Positions 20,933 to 31,721 of a stretch of 64,000 nt of DNA are shown here, one piece after another. The stretch covers positions 2,232,001 to 2,296,000 of the forward strand of contig JAXQJY010000027.1 of assembly GCA_037042185.1 (NCBI GenBank). The letters are read 5' to 3'. Below the pieces are notes generated by a model. That model did not search any database and was not told the DNA's origin. It saw only the letters and a list, made by a program, of their open reading frames with translations. The DNA is from Sordariomycetes sp. S80-01Y. Taxonomy: Eukaryota; Ascomycota; Sordariomycetes. Numbering within the stretch: the first letter of the stretch is position 1; each line of letters starts with the position of its first letter. The position numbers were made by a program, and so were the translations under genes.

Positions 20933-21661
20933 TCAGCCGTCGTGAAGGCCATCGATGATACCCATACGCTTTGCATATAGGAGACCGCAGACATTGCACA
21001 AAGTGGCAGGTCCATGTGGTCCAGGCCTCCACTTAGGTGTGACGATGGAGTGACAGTTGCGGCAAATTGAACGTGATCCTCTCGACTTGAACGAGTGCCG
21101 TTGGCTGCGGAGGAATCCAGGTGAGGGCATGATGAGTGGTATTGAGGGCTCAGGCTTGACTTCCTCCATCTCATCATCTAAGCCATGTGCGCAACTGGGG
21201 TCGTCGTCATGATTGTCGTTCCCAACCTCGTTTCGAAGAGCGGCAAGGCGAGCCAGATTACGAGCTATATCGTCCGATATCCTTGAGATGTTCTGCATTT
21301 GAAGTTGATCATCCACAAGGTCACCAAGAGTACTCGTGGTGGGAGAAGGACACCTGCCACCGCTGCACTCGAGGATCTCGTAGGCACTGTCCCGGATCTG
21401 TTATTGGTAAGCAATTGGCGGAGGACGTCGTGACGAGCACAGGCGGACTACCATTTGCAAAATCTCCCCACTGGTGGGATGGGTGACCGGGGCGCTGTCG
21501 GTACCGCTGCACGCATTGCTGGACGTACGGCTGGAGAGCTCGGGAACAACGCTGAGAATATCGCAGCTGGCTAGGGCGACGGCAGAGAGGGTGTGGGTGG
21601 AATGCGGCAGGTCGTGGATTCTGTTTCTGTCTGAAGAAGCCGGAAAAATCGAGACGGACAT
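20933..21661 (-). CDS. GATA-type zinc-finger protein 1 (18-residue loop)
   Basis: Exons 21661-21452 and 21397-20933 give 224 residues. The intron has donor GTAGTC and acceptor AACAG; joining ...GEILQM to IRDSAYEILEC keeps the frame and opens all of exon 2. The only recognisable domain is one GATA finger near the C-terminus, C182-C185-C204-C207 (CRNC...CNVCGLLYAKR), with an 18-residue loop as in NsdD/White Collar-2-type factors rather than the 17-residue AreA type. A helical stretch (DDIARNLARLAALRNEV, about 112-128) and an acidic patch precede the finger. Only about 17 residues follow it and the usual basic tail is weak (AKRMGIIDGLHDG), so DNA contacts may be reduced. I cannot name an orthologue. 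A second, shorter GATA gene lies 374 bp upstream in the same orientation. Confidence 0.82.
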
Positions 21662-22035
21662 TACGATGGGCGGAATTTTGCTTTCGTGTACTGTAGATAT
21701 CGATGTTGTAAGGATGGGATTTGTCGATGTGGGAGACGTTTGGGACGAGTCAGGCCGGTGCGGTGCAGTGTCAGGTGCCAGCCAAGCTGAATTGGGTTCG
21801 GTGGGGTTGAGTCTGCGGTGACTGTAGTGGCCGGCCAGCTGGAGCGCTCACAGGCTACTGTGCTAACGCCTGCCGCTGCAGCAGCGGCCGATGGCCCAAT
21901 GAGGCATGCTTAGTGCTCATCGCGACCTGCAAACCAAGGAATGGATGAATCGATCGAGAATTCGAGCTCGATGATGAAATCCTCATACCGCTGGCACGCT
22001 GTTTACCAGACGCGGCCCGACGCAGCGTCGCTGTT
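21662..22035. other. Spacer between the two GATA-factor genes
   Basis: 374 bp, acting as promoter of GATA gene 1 and 3' region of GATA gene 2. It contains AGATATCGAT at about 21693, a GATA core on both strands. Confidence 0.45.
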
Positions 22036-22513
22036 TCAATGGAATACCGACATGCGCTTTTCCGCACGTTTGGCGAAGATAAGACCGCAAAAGTTGCAGA
22101 GCGTGCCGGGACCATTAACGCCGGTGCGCCATTCAGGCGTCTCGGTGGTGCCACAGTCGTGGCAGAACAGGCGATAGCTACGCTGGCTGCGACGGCTCTT
22201 GAGCTATGACATGGCGGATGAGCACGAGTCCACGTCGTCCAGGACCTCGTCAACTCACCTTGGGTCGTCGCGATGTGCTGCTGCTGGTGCCGGGTGAGTA
22301 TGACTTTGACCGCGATGATGATTCTCGATGCAGCAGACTGGGCCTGCTCTTGGACTTGCTCTGGCCGTCCTTGACCCCCGGAACGCACTGTTGCGGTGAG
22401 TGTTGAGACGTCCCATCGTGAGTGTCGTAACTGCCGGCGCTGTCCGAGGATTCGGTTCGGCACGGCGTCCAGACGTCACTCATAACGTGGTCGGGCTGTG
22501 GTTGAGGAGGCAT
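22036..22513 (-). CDS. GATA-type zinc-finger protein 2 (short, 18-residue loop)
   Basis: Exons 22513-22259 and 22203-22036 give 140 residues. The intron has donor GTGAGT and acceptor CATAG and falls just before the DNA-binding part: ...STSRRPK / [13 protein letters not shown]. Residues 1-85 are a hydrophilic Ser/Lys/Arg-rich stretch with no fold I recognise. The GATA finger C99-C102-C121-C124 (CHDC...[11 protein letters not shown]) has an 18-residue loop, with the diagnostic TPEWR and [12 protein letters not shown] short basic tail [10 protein letters not shown] ends the protein. It is one of the smallest GATA factors I would expect. It has no visible activation domain, so it could be a DNA-binding competitor; that is inference. 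It pairs with the neighbouring GATA gene 1. Confidence 0.83.
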
Positions 22514-23471
22514 AGTAGGGCGAGGGAGGCTGGAGTGATGGTGTTGACGATGGCTTCACAGAAAAATGGTCAGGAGCATGGATATGCTCACTGCTACAGC
22601 AGATGGAAATCGAGGAGATGAAGGAGGAAAAGTGACGAGGGGCCGGAGCGAAAAAGGACAGCTGGTGCAGCCTGCAGCACTTGAAGGTCGCGATTACGGC
22701 AAGCCCTGTGTTATGCTGCGATCGGGCTCCTCACCCACCTCACTTCGTGCCCACCGCACCCCTGTTCTGCCCTTCGCTTCTGAGGCTCTGACAGGGTCAC
22801 GGTGTTTTGCATCGCCGATCCCCCCAGACCACACGTACATGGATATGATATAAAGCTCAACGTCCCGAGTGTGAGTTCCCAGCATTTCTTTTCTGTTGTG
22901 ACCACGTCGACGGCTCGGTTTCTGGATTTTCTGGCATCGGCAAGGGCTGGTCAGGGCATTTGAATGCGCGATGACGTCGTTGGTGCTGGTCAAGACCCTG
23001 TGCACAAATTTGTGCAAGACCCTGCAAAAAGTGGGTCGAGCACCGGAGCTCGCTCCTGGCGGACACGGCCGATCCGCCGGCTGCACCGACTCCTCCGGGT
23101 TTTGGTCAAGTCTAACATGCCTCCGGACTCTGAAGAACCATCGGAGATGCGTGGGCGCGTATACACACCTCTCAATATCCCATCGGTATGACGTGAAACT
23201 CCCGTGACCTCGTAGTAGTCGAAGACCACCTTCGGAACCGTTCCATGTGAGCTTTGCACAATTTGGATCCGGCACGGCGGTCTTCCGTATGAAAGGCCAC
23301 GGTCACATGGTCCGGACCTGGAGTAGTCGCCGGTCATGAAATCAAACAAATAGCTGGTATTTCTCATTTTCGCCGCTTGTCCGACCTCATGCCTCTCCTT
23401 TCTAGTAGTGACAGTAACCATGTGGCGGACTGTCTTGGGCTTTGGCGATTCTATCCCTCCGTAACATAGCG
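22514..23471. promoter_or_regulatory. Divergent promoter between GATA gene 2 and DHA1 transporter
   Basis: 958 bp with no supportable gene. It contains a perfect 16-bp palindrome embedded in a direct repeat. Confidence 0.5.
22991..23024. promoter_or_regulatory. 16-bp palindrome flanked by CAAGACCCTG direct repeats
   Basis: TGCACAAATTTGTGCA at 23001-23016 is a perfect inverted repeat. CAAGACCCTG occurs at 22991-23000 and again at 23015-23024, so the second copy overlaps the last two palindrome bases. It lies about 455 bp before the transporter ATG and about 480 bp from the GATA-2 ATG. Confidence 0.6.
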
Positions 23472-25005
23472 ATGGAAAAGGGCCGTCAGAGCGAGGTCGA
23501 AGAGGATCCCAACTCTGTGGGATGGGATGGGCCCGACGACACAGAAAATCCTTTGAACTGGCCTGCAGCAAAGAAATGGTCCAACATCGGCGCGCTCTCG
23601 ATCATGACAATTCTGACCCCCTTGGTATGAGCTCGATGCTCCCCGTGCCGCCGTTGACTAACAGACACAAGGGCTCGTCAATGTTCGCTCCAGGAGTGCC
23701 AGACATCATGAGAGACTTCGACTCCACCAGCCCTAACCTAGCCACATTTGTTGTCTCAGTCTACGTCCTGGGCTTTGCCTTTGGGCCTCTACTCGCGGCA
23801 CCCATGAGCGAAACATATGGTCGTGCCATCTGTTACAATGTCGCCAACGTCGCCTTCATCATATTTACCATCGGCACGGCTCTCAGTCAGAATATGGGCA
23901 TGCTGGTTGCGTTCCGGTTCTTGATGGGCTTCGCAGGCTCGACACCCATCACCAATGGTGGCGGATCGGTGTCCGATATGTTCCCGGTCGAGCAGAGAGG
24001 CAAAGCGATGTCTATCTGGGCCATGGGGCCCATCTTGGGCCCGTGTGTAGGTCCTGTCGCTGGCGGATATATCGTCCAGTCTTTGGGATGGCGCTGGGTC
24101 TTCTGGATCATTGCAATCGCTGCGGGCCTTATCGCCTTCGCTTGCTACTTTCTCGTCAGGGAGACCTACCATCCAACACTTATCGCTCGCAAGGTTCGTC
24201 GCCTGCAGAAGGAAACCGGCAATACCGAACTCTACAACAGCCTCGAAGACCGCACTATTAACGACGCTGAACGACTCAAAACTGCCCTCATCCGGCCGAT
24301 CAAGATCCTCTTCTTGCTGCCGCCCGTGTTCATAATGTCGCTGTACATCGCCGTCGTCTTCGGCATCATGTACCTCCTCTTCTCAACAATCACCTTTGTG
24401 TTTGGACAGCAGTACAATTTCTCGACTGGGACAGTCGGCTTGGCATTCTTACCAACCGGGATAGGTTGTATGGTAGGCATGGTCCTGTTCGGCGCTTTGA
24501 CGGACATGATGGTTAAGAGAAGCATGGCCAAAGGCCGCGACCCAGTACCGGAGGATCGTCTGCCGATATACCTGACTTTGACGAGCGGCTGCATAGTCCC
24601 CGCCTCTCTGTTCTGGTATGGATGGGCTGTTGAGGCGAAGACACATTGGATCGTCCCGTTAATCGGTCTTGCGGCATTCTGCTTTGGGTTTATGGGTGTT
24701 ATTGTAGGTTCCGCAACCCGCGACTGCACTTACCGTGAAAGACTGACAGATGGTAGATGTGCATACAGATATATCTTGTTGACTCTTATATTCGATATGC
24801 TGCTTCAGTCGTTGCCGCCATTACTGTTATGCGCTCTATAGTAGGCGCACTGCTGCCGCTGGCTGGCCTCTCACTGTACAACGAGCTCGGCTACGGCTGG
24901 GGAAACAGTGTGCTGGCATTCATCTCGATGCCTCTGGCTATCGTCCCCATACTGTTTTTGAAGTTCGGAGCGAAGATCAGAGCGAAGTTCAATCCCAAGC
25001 TTTGA
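23472..25005 (+). CDS. MFS transporter, DHA1 (drug:H+ antiporter) type
   Basis: Three exons (23472-23624, 23672-24703, 24757-25005) give 477 residues. The N-terminus VGWDGPDDTENPLNWP is the characteristic cytosolic lead-in of fungal DHA1/FLR1-type carriers. Other landmarks are TPLGSSMFAPGVPDIM at the exon 1/2 junction, the loop 2/3 region SETYGRAI, RFLMGFAGSTPITNGGGSVSDMFP (motif C region) and ERGK-like EQRGKAMS. About 12 membrane segments are expected. The second junction restores GFMGVI / MCIQIYLVDSYIRYAASV, the conserved YLVD...YAAS segment, confirming the 53-nt intron. Substrates of such carriers include fungicides, toxins and secondary metabolites; none can be assigned. It lies between GATA genes and a second, unrelated MFS gene, but no biosynthetic gene is nearby. 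Confidence 0.92.
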
Positions 25006-25531
25006 GGACCTTCCGAAGGAATAGAGCAGGTGGACCGTTCAGGGCTAAGAGTTCCTCAAGCAACACGCGTAAATACACGTTAGACGCCTTATAAAACCAA
25101 AGTTGATTTAATGGGGAATATCCGGCCCCAAATTCTCCATGCCCTTTCGTCTGCAAGTGGGAGTAGTACTGTACATTTGTAGTCGACTTTGCCACGTACG
25201 TTCCCCAATGTAAAGGTCGAGCTAGGGAGTTTTCCGCACCACCTCCAGCGGCTTTCGACCTGCAGGCGCGAGTTTGTGCCTAAAGTGGTAATTCTCCGAC
25301 CAAGTCAGGCATACCCGTGGGAAAGGCTCCCCGCCGCTCCTCTCTTCCACCGCTAATCGGCTCCCCGCATGGATTCCCCAGGGACTTTTTCGAGCTTGCT
25401 GGCCGGCCCCACCGTTTTCCGACGTCCTCGTTTGATTCTTAAATCGCATCTTCCCTCCCATCCTTCCTGCTTCCCTCTCACCATATCTCTTGATCGAGAG
25501 GTTTGTCGTCGAGCAGCAGTCCCAGGCCGAC
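25006..25531. other. Spacer between the two MFS genes
   Basis: 526 bp, with a CT-rich leader (about 25440-25490) before the second transporter. No gene is supported. Confidence 0.5.
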
Positions 25532-27122
25532 ATGTCACAGACTGCTACAATCGCGCGTGAGGACACGCCGGCCGTGGAGCTCGGCCGTCTTGGCTCTGCC
25601 TCTGGCTCCGGTCCCGGACGAACAATTGGGGACGTCGATCCCAAGAGCGCTGGCACCGGCGAGGTCTTGACGACTGATTCGGACGATACGCCACCTCATG
25701 CGCAGAGCGAGGCTGAGCGATGGAACAAACCGAGAGGAAACCTGGGGAGACTGGGGTTCGCGTTTTGGTCCTTCATCATTGCGGGGATGAATGACGCTGC
25801 TGTTGGAGTATCTCTCACCAAACCCCTTTCACACGGAACTTGATGCTAACGTCGAACAGGCACTCATCCCATATGTACGCTGTTCTCTTTTCGAGACGGA
25901 GCAACGTCCTTGGCGCTAACGTGGTGACAGCTCGAGGAGTACTACGACCTCTCCTACACGATCGTTTCACTCATCTTCCTCACCCCTTTCGCTGGATACT
26001 CCGTCGCTGCCTTTACGAACGCTCGCATTCACATGTCTCTCGGTCAGCGCGGCGTCGCCATCATGGCACCGGCCTGCCACGTAATCACTTATATCGTCCT
26101 GGCCATCCACCCGCCCTGGCCCGCGCTCGTCGTCATCAACATGATCTCAGGCTTCGGAAACGGGCTTACGGATGCGTGCTTCTGCGCCTGGGTTGGCGCC
26201 ATGGACAAGGCCAACACGATCCAGGGGTTTATGCACAGCATGTACAGCATAGGAGCCTTGTTCGCGCCCTTGATCGCTACGAGTATGGTCGTTCAAGCCG
26301 GGTTGCCCTGGTACACTTACTACTATGTCATGGTTAGCTCCTACCTTTTCTGTTGTCTCCGCACGGGTGACTAATATATGGCAGATTGGCATGTCGGTCA
26401 TCGAATGGGTCGGCCTGACGTTCTTCTTCTGGCAGAAAACAGGCGCTGTCTATCGCGCTGAACACGCTCGAGAGACAGCCGAAGCCGGCGGCGCCGGCAC
26501 CCGCGAAGCCCTCAAGTCAAAGGTCACATGGCTCTGCAGCCTCTTCTTCTTCGCCTATATGGGCGTTGAAGTCGGCCTTGGGGGCTGGGTCGTGACATTC
26601 ATGCTGAGGGTGCGGAATGCCAGTCGGTACGCTTCCGGTATTTCCGGTACTGGTTTCTGGGCGGGCATGGCGGCGGGAAGGGCGGGTTTGGGGTTCGTGA
26701 CAGAGAGGTTCGGGGAGCGGCTGTGCGTGAGCATCTACCTCGCTCTCTCCATCGGCTTGCAACTCCTGTTCTGGCTGGTGCCCGAATTCATCGTTTCGGC
26801 CATCGCTGTCGCTTTCTTGGGGTTCTTTCTCGGCCCGCTCTTCCCCGGCGCCGTCATGATCACGGCCAAGTTACTTCCAAAGCATATCCATGTCAGCGCC
26901 ATTGGATTTGCCATGGCCCTGGGAGGGACTGGAGGTACGGTCTTCCCTTTTGCAATTGGCGCCATTGCCAGCGGCGCGGGAGGTGTCAGGGTGTTGCAGC
27001 CGATCATCTTAGCCTTGATTGCTGTGGTTACGATCGTATGGCTGAGCTTCCCGAGGATTAAGAAGGGGGAGGGGCTGTTTAGCAAGGTTCAGGCTTGGTT
27101 GAAGAGCAGACGCTCGGACTAA
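25532..27122 (+). CDS. MFS transporter of the Bsc6-like type, with 15-nt microexon
   Basis: Four exons (25532-25807, 25860-25874, 25931-26332, 26385-27122) give 476 residues. The 15-nt second exon encodes A-L-I-P-Y and joins MNDAAVG to LEEYYDLSYTIVS, reconstituting the G-A-L-I-P-Y-L-E-x-Y-Y block conserved in this fungal MFS group; both flanking introns (52 and 56 nt) have clean GT/AG ends. About 70 hydrophilic N-terminal residues precede twelve expected helices, e.g. SLIFLTPFAGYSVAAF, VINMISGFGNGLTDACF and LGFFLGPLFPGAVMI. The fold is distantly like sugar (FucP-type) MFS members; the substrate is unknown. It is not a paralogue of the DHA1 gene just upstream, so the two are neighbours rather than a duplication. 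Confidence 0.9.
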
Positions 27123-27417
27123 GCATAATAAGTATGGATTGGACAAGCAGACCTCTTCTACAGAAAGGTCTGAAGAGTAGGATAGGACAGGAAAGTACAT
27201 CAATTCCGTCATACTGCAACGCCTCCGTGATAGCGAATCGTGGGCTGGGTATCCGAGAACGATACATGCGCCTGAAATAGAAGGATGTGAAAGCAATAGA
27301 AACCGCAATCCAAACAACAATTGTACCCTTCGGAAAAGCTCATGGCCCCATGGTTCGTCTGTTTTCTCCATGGATATGCCGGCGAAGACGCAGCACGACT
27401 TGCGAGATCGCGCTGGC

Positions 27418-28202
27418 TTACTCCTCGAGATGATCATCATCACTGCCCTTCAAGGCTGCCTGACTCCCGATCAAGACAAGGAGCGTAAAGCCCAACACAG
27501 CTGTAAATGTGACAGCCATCTTCGAGTTCTCGTCCCACCAACCATCATCCTCCCTCTTGTTCGGTCCATACTCGGCGCTGACCCAGACGAGCTCCGCGAT
27601 TCCGGCCACCATTAACATCACGCTCGTTACGAGGAAAGCTTGGCTCGCCTCCCAGGCATACACCTGGAATGTGTGCGGGCGCCAGCCATCCTTGGTCTTC
27701 TTCCTCGCAAGGCCTGCCCTGATCTTCTTGAGGCCGTCGCGGTGGGAGGACAGGCGGTGGAGGCGCATGCTCTGCAGGCCTGCGATGCCGACGGCGAAGA
27801 GGGCGAAAAGGAGGCCGCAGAAGTTGAGAGCACGAACGGTCCAGGGCTTGTCGCGGCCGTTATTGAGAACGTCGGGCCAGGCGCTGGTCGAGGACAAGCA
27901 GGAGGCTAGCAGGGCGCCCACGGTGCCGACGAAGTTGAGCTCCTCGATCTTGTGGTCCCGCCAGCCCTTGGTCAGCTCATTACGCTCCTGCAGGTCGGCG
28001 GCGTTGAGCATGATGCATATTCCATCGTAGGCGGAAGACGTGCCGAACAGAAAGTTTTGGGGGAGCCAGGAGCTTATCGAGGACAGCAGGCCACCGCGCT
28101 GGCAGCATGTTAGGGAGATGTTCACGACTGGGATGATGAACCTACGCGGCGTGACTTGTTGTTGGATCCGGAGACCGACTCGAGCAGCGGGACGGTGGAC
28201 AT
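27418..28202 (-). CDS. Multi-pass membrane protein of unknown function
   Basis: Exons 28202-28146 and 28098-27418 give 245 residues. The 47-nt intron (GTAGGT...GCCAG) joins MSTVPLLESVSGSNNKSRR to RGGLLSSISSW. Four to five hydrophobic segments can be seen: NFVGTVGALLASCLSS, LNFCGLLFALFAVGIAGL, AFLVTSVMLMVAGIAELVWV and MAVTFTAVLGFTLLVLIGS, with a basic loop KKIRAGLARKKTKDGWRP between the second and third. It ends in an acidic DDDHLEE. I do not recognise the family; it looks like a fungal conserved hypothetical protein, perhaps of the plasma membrane. It converges on the MFS gene with 295 bp between the stop codons. Confidence 0.75.
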
Positions 28203-29972
28203 GGCGTTGTCTTGAATGTTTCCAATTGTACGAGGCATGTGACAATTCGAGATGAGGAGAACGACCAGGCCAGATCGTGAGGCAGCTCCAATATGTTGGA
28301 TGAAGAAAGGAAGAAACCTGGTCCCAGCCCAGCCTCATCCATATACGACAATCCGTTGTCTCACAATCGGTGGCCGCTTCCCCAGATCGCGGGGGTGGAC
28401 ATACGTCACCGCCCTTTTGGTCATACTGAGCGACTGCATTGATGGCCGAAAATATTGCGTTTCGCTGCAGCCAACAACGCGCAGGATGGCCAATACAGAC
28501 AAATGGCGGGGGCCTTTGCTCCGGGTGAGCCCAGCCTCGGTGCTCGTCGTGGATGATCAGGTGTAGATCTTGCGGGGGGAAGGGTGCTCGTGTGATGGGT
28601 TGCCGTATCTAGCGTGCTCGTGATGTGGGAGGATGGTTGGGCGAGGCGAAGAATGACGAAGACAAGGGAGACGATAGCTGGAATTCAGAACCCAGCTTGA
28701 TGCTTCTGCGCATATGGTGATCAGCCTCAACAGAAACAAAGGTTAAATAAAATGGCACATAATCTAGATCATCGGAGCTACGCGATGGGGTTTTTTGGTG
28801 GATGGAGCGTGTAAGTCGGTTGGCTGGTGGTGAAGAACAGCTCGAACTCTGTTTGACGGTGCCCGCTCTTCTGGCATTGGACTGGTCCTTTATGTATGAT
28901 ACCATGGCTCAGGTGCATTCGCACCAATCCCGACCTACGTAACCTAGACTGCTGGTAATTCATACCGTTCAGGTGAATGTAATGCATACAGCCAGTCTCC
29001 AGGAGGATCGAGACGCTGCAGGGAATAACACCCAATACATGGTAGCGTCGTATTCATGAGATGAAAGCCAGGTTGCATGGCAATGTTCAAGACTGACAAA
29101 TTCTCTCGCCCGGCAGAACAAACCGACTTGCAGCCCTATATAAATAGTGACAGCCGACGTGGAGCGTCATGGACTGTGCAGGGTGCATCCCAAGCCCCAT
29201 CGTACCTGAGTACCGCGCGTCAAGTGCCCGGAATCCTACAGGCAAGGCCCAACCAAACGCCCACGGGCCAGCCTCGTCAAGGGTAACGTTGACTTGGCGT
29301 CGAGCTATTACCCTTCGTCTCCAGAAAGCAACGCACCTTGCTCGGACTTTCTGGAGGGCCTGAAACATCTAAGCCTTCTTCGGGGCTACTATAGAAACAA
29401 CCTTCCTGAAATGCCCTTCCCCACACCACCGATGGCACCACATGGCCTAGCACGGAATGGATCTAACACGCCAGGTCATAGCCGCTGACAAGAAAGATGA
29501 TCCACAGAAATCCTGCGTCGGTGTGTTAGAGTTGTTTCTCCTGTCTTTTTGCCCGGCCCTCGACGTATGGTCAGCAATTGGTTTGTCGTGGTTGACTTTC
29601 TCGAACCAGGGCGCCGTGGCCTGGCGAAGGGCTTTGGAGAGACAGCAACGCGTTGGAGACCATGCAAATGACATGAGACTCCTTGTCGCCCGGCAATGGC
29701 ATGATGAAGGCTGCATTAAGCATGACCGTCGCCGGCGGAACCGCAAATTTAACGGGTCTATCTCGATCGAGTGTGCCTGGACCCTGGGAGGCATGCCGCC
29801 AAGACGACAGAGTCCGATGCTACAGCCCCGACGTTGGATCCGAGAAGGTGCGGCGTAGCATCGGAGGAATTCTTAGCTTCCATGGGATCCTATCAGGCCT
29901 GTATAAAAGGCCGGTGACCCTTTGAGGTTGGGTACGACACCACGGACAACCCAAGCAGACTCCTTACATACC
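28203..29972. other. Long divergent intergenic region upstream of the GH16-fold gene
   Basis: 1.77 kb without a supportable coding gene. It contains a strong TATA box 65 bp before the GH16 ATG and a second TATA-like element (TATATAAAT, 29137) with no gene attached. Confidence 0.5.
29902..29908 (+). promoter_or_regulatory. TATA box of the GH16-fold gene
   Basis: TATAAAA sits 64 bp before the start codon, the usual place for a strongly expressed fungal secreted-enzyme gene. Confidence 0.6.
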
Positions 29973-30926
29973 ATGGCTCCCAAGTCCGCTCTCCTGGCTG
30001 CGCTGGCTGCGGCGGTCCCTGCTATTGCGCAGGACTGTGACTGCTATCTGATTGACGGAAACTACCCGACCTACTACAGCAACTATCGCTTGTGGGACTT
30101 CCGTTCCATGCCCGAGAATGCCGTCGACAACCCTACCCCCCTGATTCCCACCAGGGAAGGCAACCTAAACGCTGGACCGACCACCCCGTACTTCAGCTAC
30201 GATGGCGGAGCATTCACCGAGTTTTGGGGCCCTCAGCAATGGAGCAACGGAAATGAGACCTTCATGAACATCCCAACGTACAACAACCTCTACATCGACC
30301 ACGCTACCGATGGAGATGTCGACACGTACCTGACCATGCGAACTGCTCGCCAAGGTGACTTCCAGTCGTCTGCCGAATTCGAGTCTATCGAGGCCCACGA
30401 CCATGCCTCGATGCGCATGCGTGCTCGGTCGTTCGGCAGTCCCGGTGCTTGCACGGCTATGTTCACTTACTTCAAGCCCGAGGGCGGTACGCTCATCGAT
30501 GTCGAGGAGGCGGACATTGAGATGCTCACCCGTGAACCTACCACCACGATCCACTACACCAACCAGCCCTCGTATCTGGAGGACGGCACCACCGTTGACG
30601 GCGCTTCCAACACCCTTACGGTCTCCCCCGGCTGGGACCAATGGATCGACCACCGTCAGGATTGGACCCCGGGCCGCACGACGTGGTACTACAACGGCGT
30701 TGAGCAGCACTCCCAAACATTCCAGGCACCCGAGGCTCCTGCCCGCCTGGTCTTCAACGCGTGGAGCGACGGCCAGGTCTGGACTGGGTTGATGGAGGAG
30801 GGCGGCTCCGCGTACCAGCAGATCCAGTGGATCGAGATTGCATATGGGCTGACTGATGCGGCTTCGTGCTCGAACGTTTGCAACATCGATGATGAGGGGT
30901 TCACTGGAGGCCCGAGGAGCTCGTAG
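29973..30926 (+). CDS. Secreted GH16-fold (beta-glucanase-like) protein
   Basis: Single exon, 317 residues. Signal peptide residues 1-19 (MAPKSALLAALAAAVPAIA) with likely cleavage before QDCDC. The concanavalin-type GH16 fold is indicated by SMRMRARSFGSPGACTAMF and EEADIEML, where E179, D181 and E183 make the ExDxE catalytic triad. FTYFKPEGGTLIDVEEADIE is the motif of the less characterised fungal GH16 branch near lichenase/laminarinase-like and CRH-distant families. WDQWIDHRQDWTPGRTTWYYNG supplies the later strand with aromatic binding residues. No GPI signal or membrane anchor is seen at the C-terminus. The in-frame reading upstream lacks an ATG. The substrate is probably a beta-glucan, by inference. 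It is one of three glycoside-hydrolase-type genes in the window. Confidence 0.9.
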   Translation: MAPKSALLAALAAAVPAIAQDCDCYLIDGNYPTYYSNYRLWDFRSMPENAVDNPTPLIPTREGNLNAGPTTPYFSYDGGAFTEFWGPQQWSNGNETFMNIPTYNNLYIDHATDGDVDTYLTMRTARQGDFQSSAEFESIEAHDHASMRMRARSFGSPGACTAMFTYFKPEGGTLIDVEEADIEMLTREPTTTIHYTNQPSYLEDGTTVDGASNTLTVSPGWDQWIDHRQDWTPGRTTWYYNGVEQHSQTFQAPEAPARLVFNAWSDGQVWTGLMEEGGSAYQQIQWIEIAYGLTDAASCSNVCNIDDEGFTGGPRSS

Positions 30927-31721
30927 AACGGACTTCCGGCACCAGGACCTCGTAGTATAGTCTTGAAAGAACAAGCAATTAAATTACCGAGAACAGTTCA
31001 GCGTGGAAGTGTTCCTTGTCCCTTGATGGAGCCCAGCCTGAAGGTCAGTGTGAATGTGAAGACCAACTCCCTATGGAGATGCTCAGTGAAGCGACAGCAC
31101 GGGTACAAAAGATGGATGAGCTCGACGTCCCGTGGGTCGACGCTATGGCATGCATCTTAGGCTGCGGGAGTACAAACATTGCAACCAACGACGATCTTCG
31201 CGGCCTGTTCCACACCGAGTGCTTTCCGGGCTCTGGAATACCTCCAAGCTATGAATATTAGACTTAGAGATTGTTCTGGGGGCCCTGCCTGATGACTCGT
31301 CTTGGAATCTTGCCTGCCGCTAATGAGCATTTCACGTACGGAGGCAGGCCGTTCGTGCTACTGAGCATCGGATCGTTCATTACCCAGATCAGAGAGGACT
31401 ATACCGGACCATTGACGGGCGTTCAAACCAGAAGGTGGTGCTGTATGGCTGCAATGTCAATGTAGGAACAAAGCATGTGATGACGTTCAACCGCGTTTCG
31501 AAAGGGCAATGGCGGCGGGCTAAAAGTGGATCGCGAGCCGGCCAGTCGTCGAAATTCAGGGGTCCCTTCGAGCATCGTTGTCAACCCCACGCGACCCCTT
31601 CCGAGCCTCCCTCTTACCACGTCACATACATCTGAAGCTGTTGCGAGCAAGCCTTTGCTGTGAACACCATGCAGTTTCGTTGACACTTTAATACATTGCA
31701 GAACCCAATCACTCGCTCATT
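30927..31721. other. Spacer between GH16-fold gene and gup1
   Basis: 795 bp; 3' region of the hydrolase and promoter of gup1. No supportable gene. Confidence 0.5.

Noticed and set aside
20933-27122. Secondary-metabolite or transport gene cluster (GATA pair plus two MFS genes)
   Set aside because: No biosynthetic enzyme is present and the two transporters belong to different MFS groups, so clustering looks coincidental.
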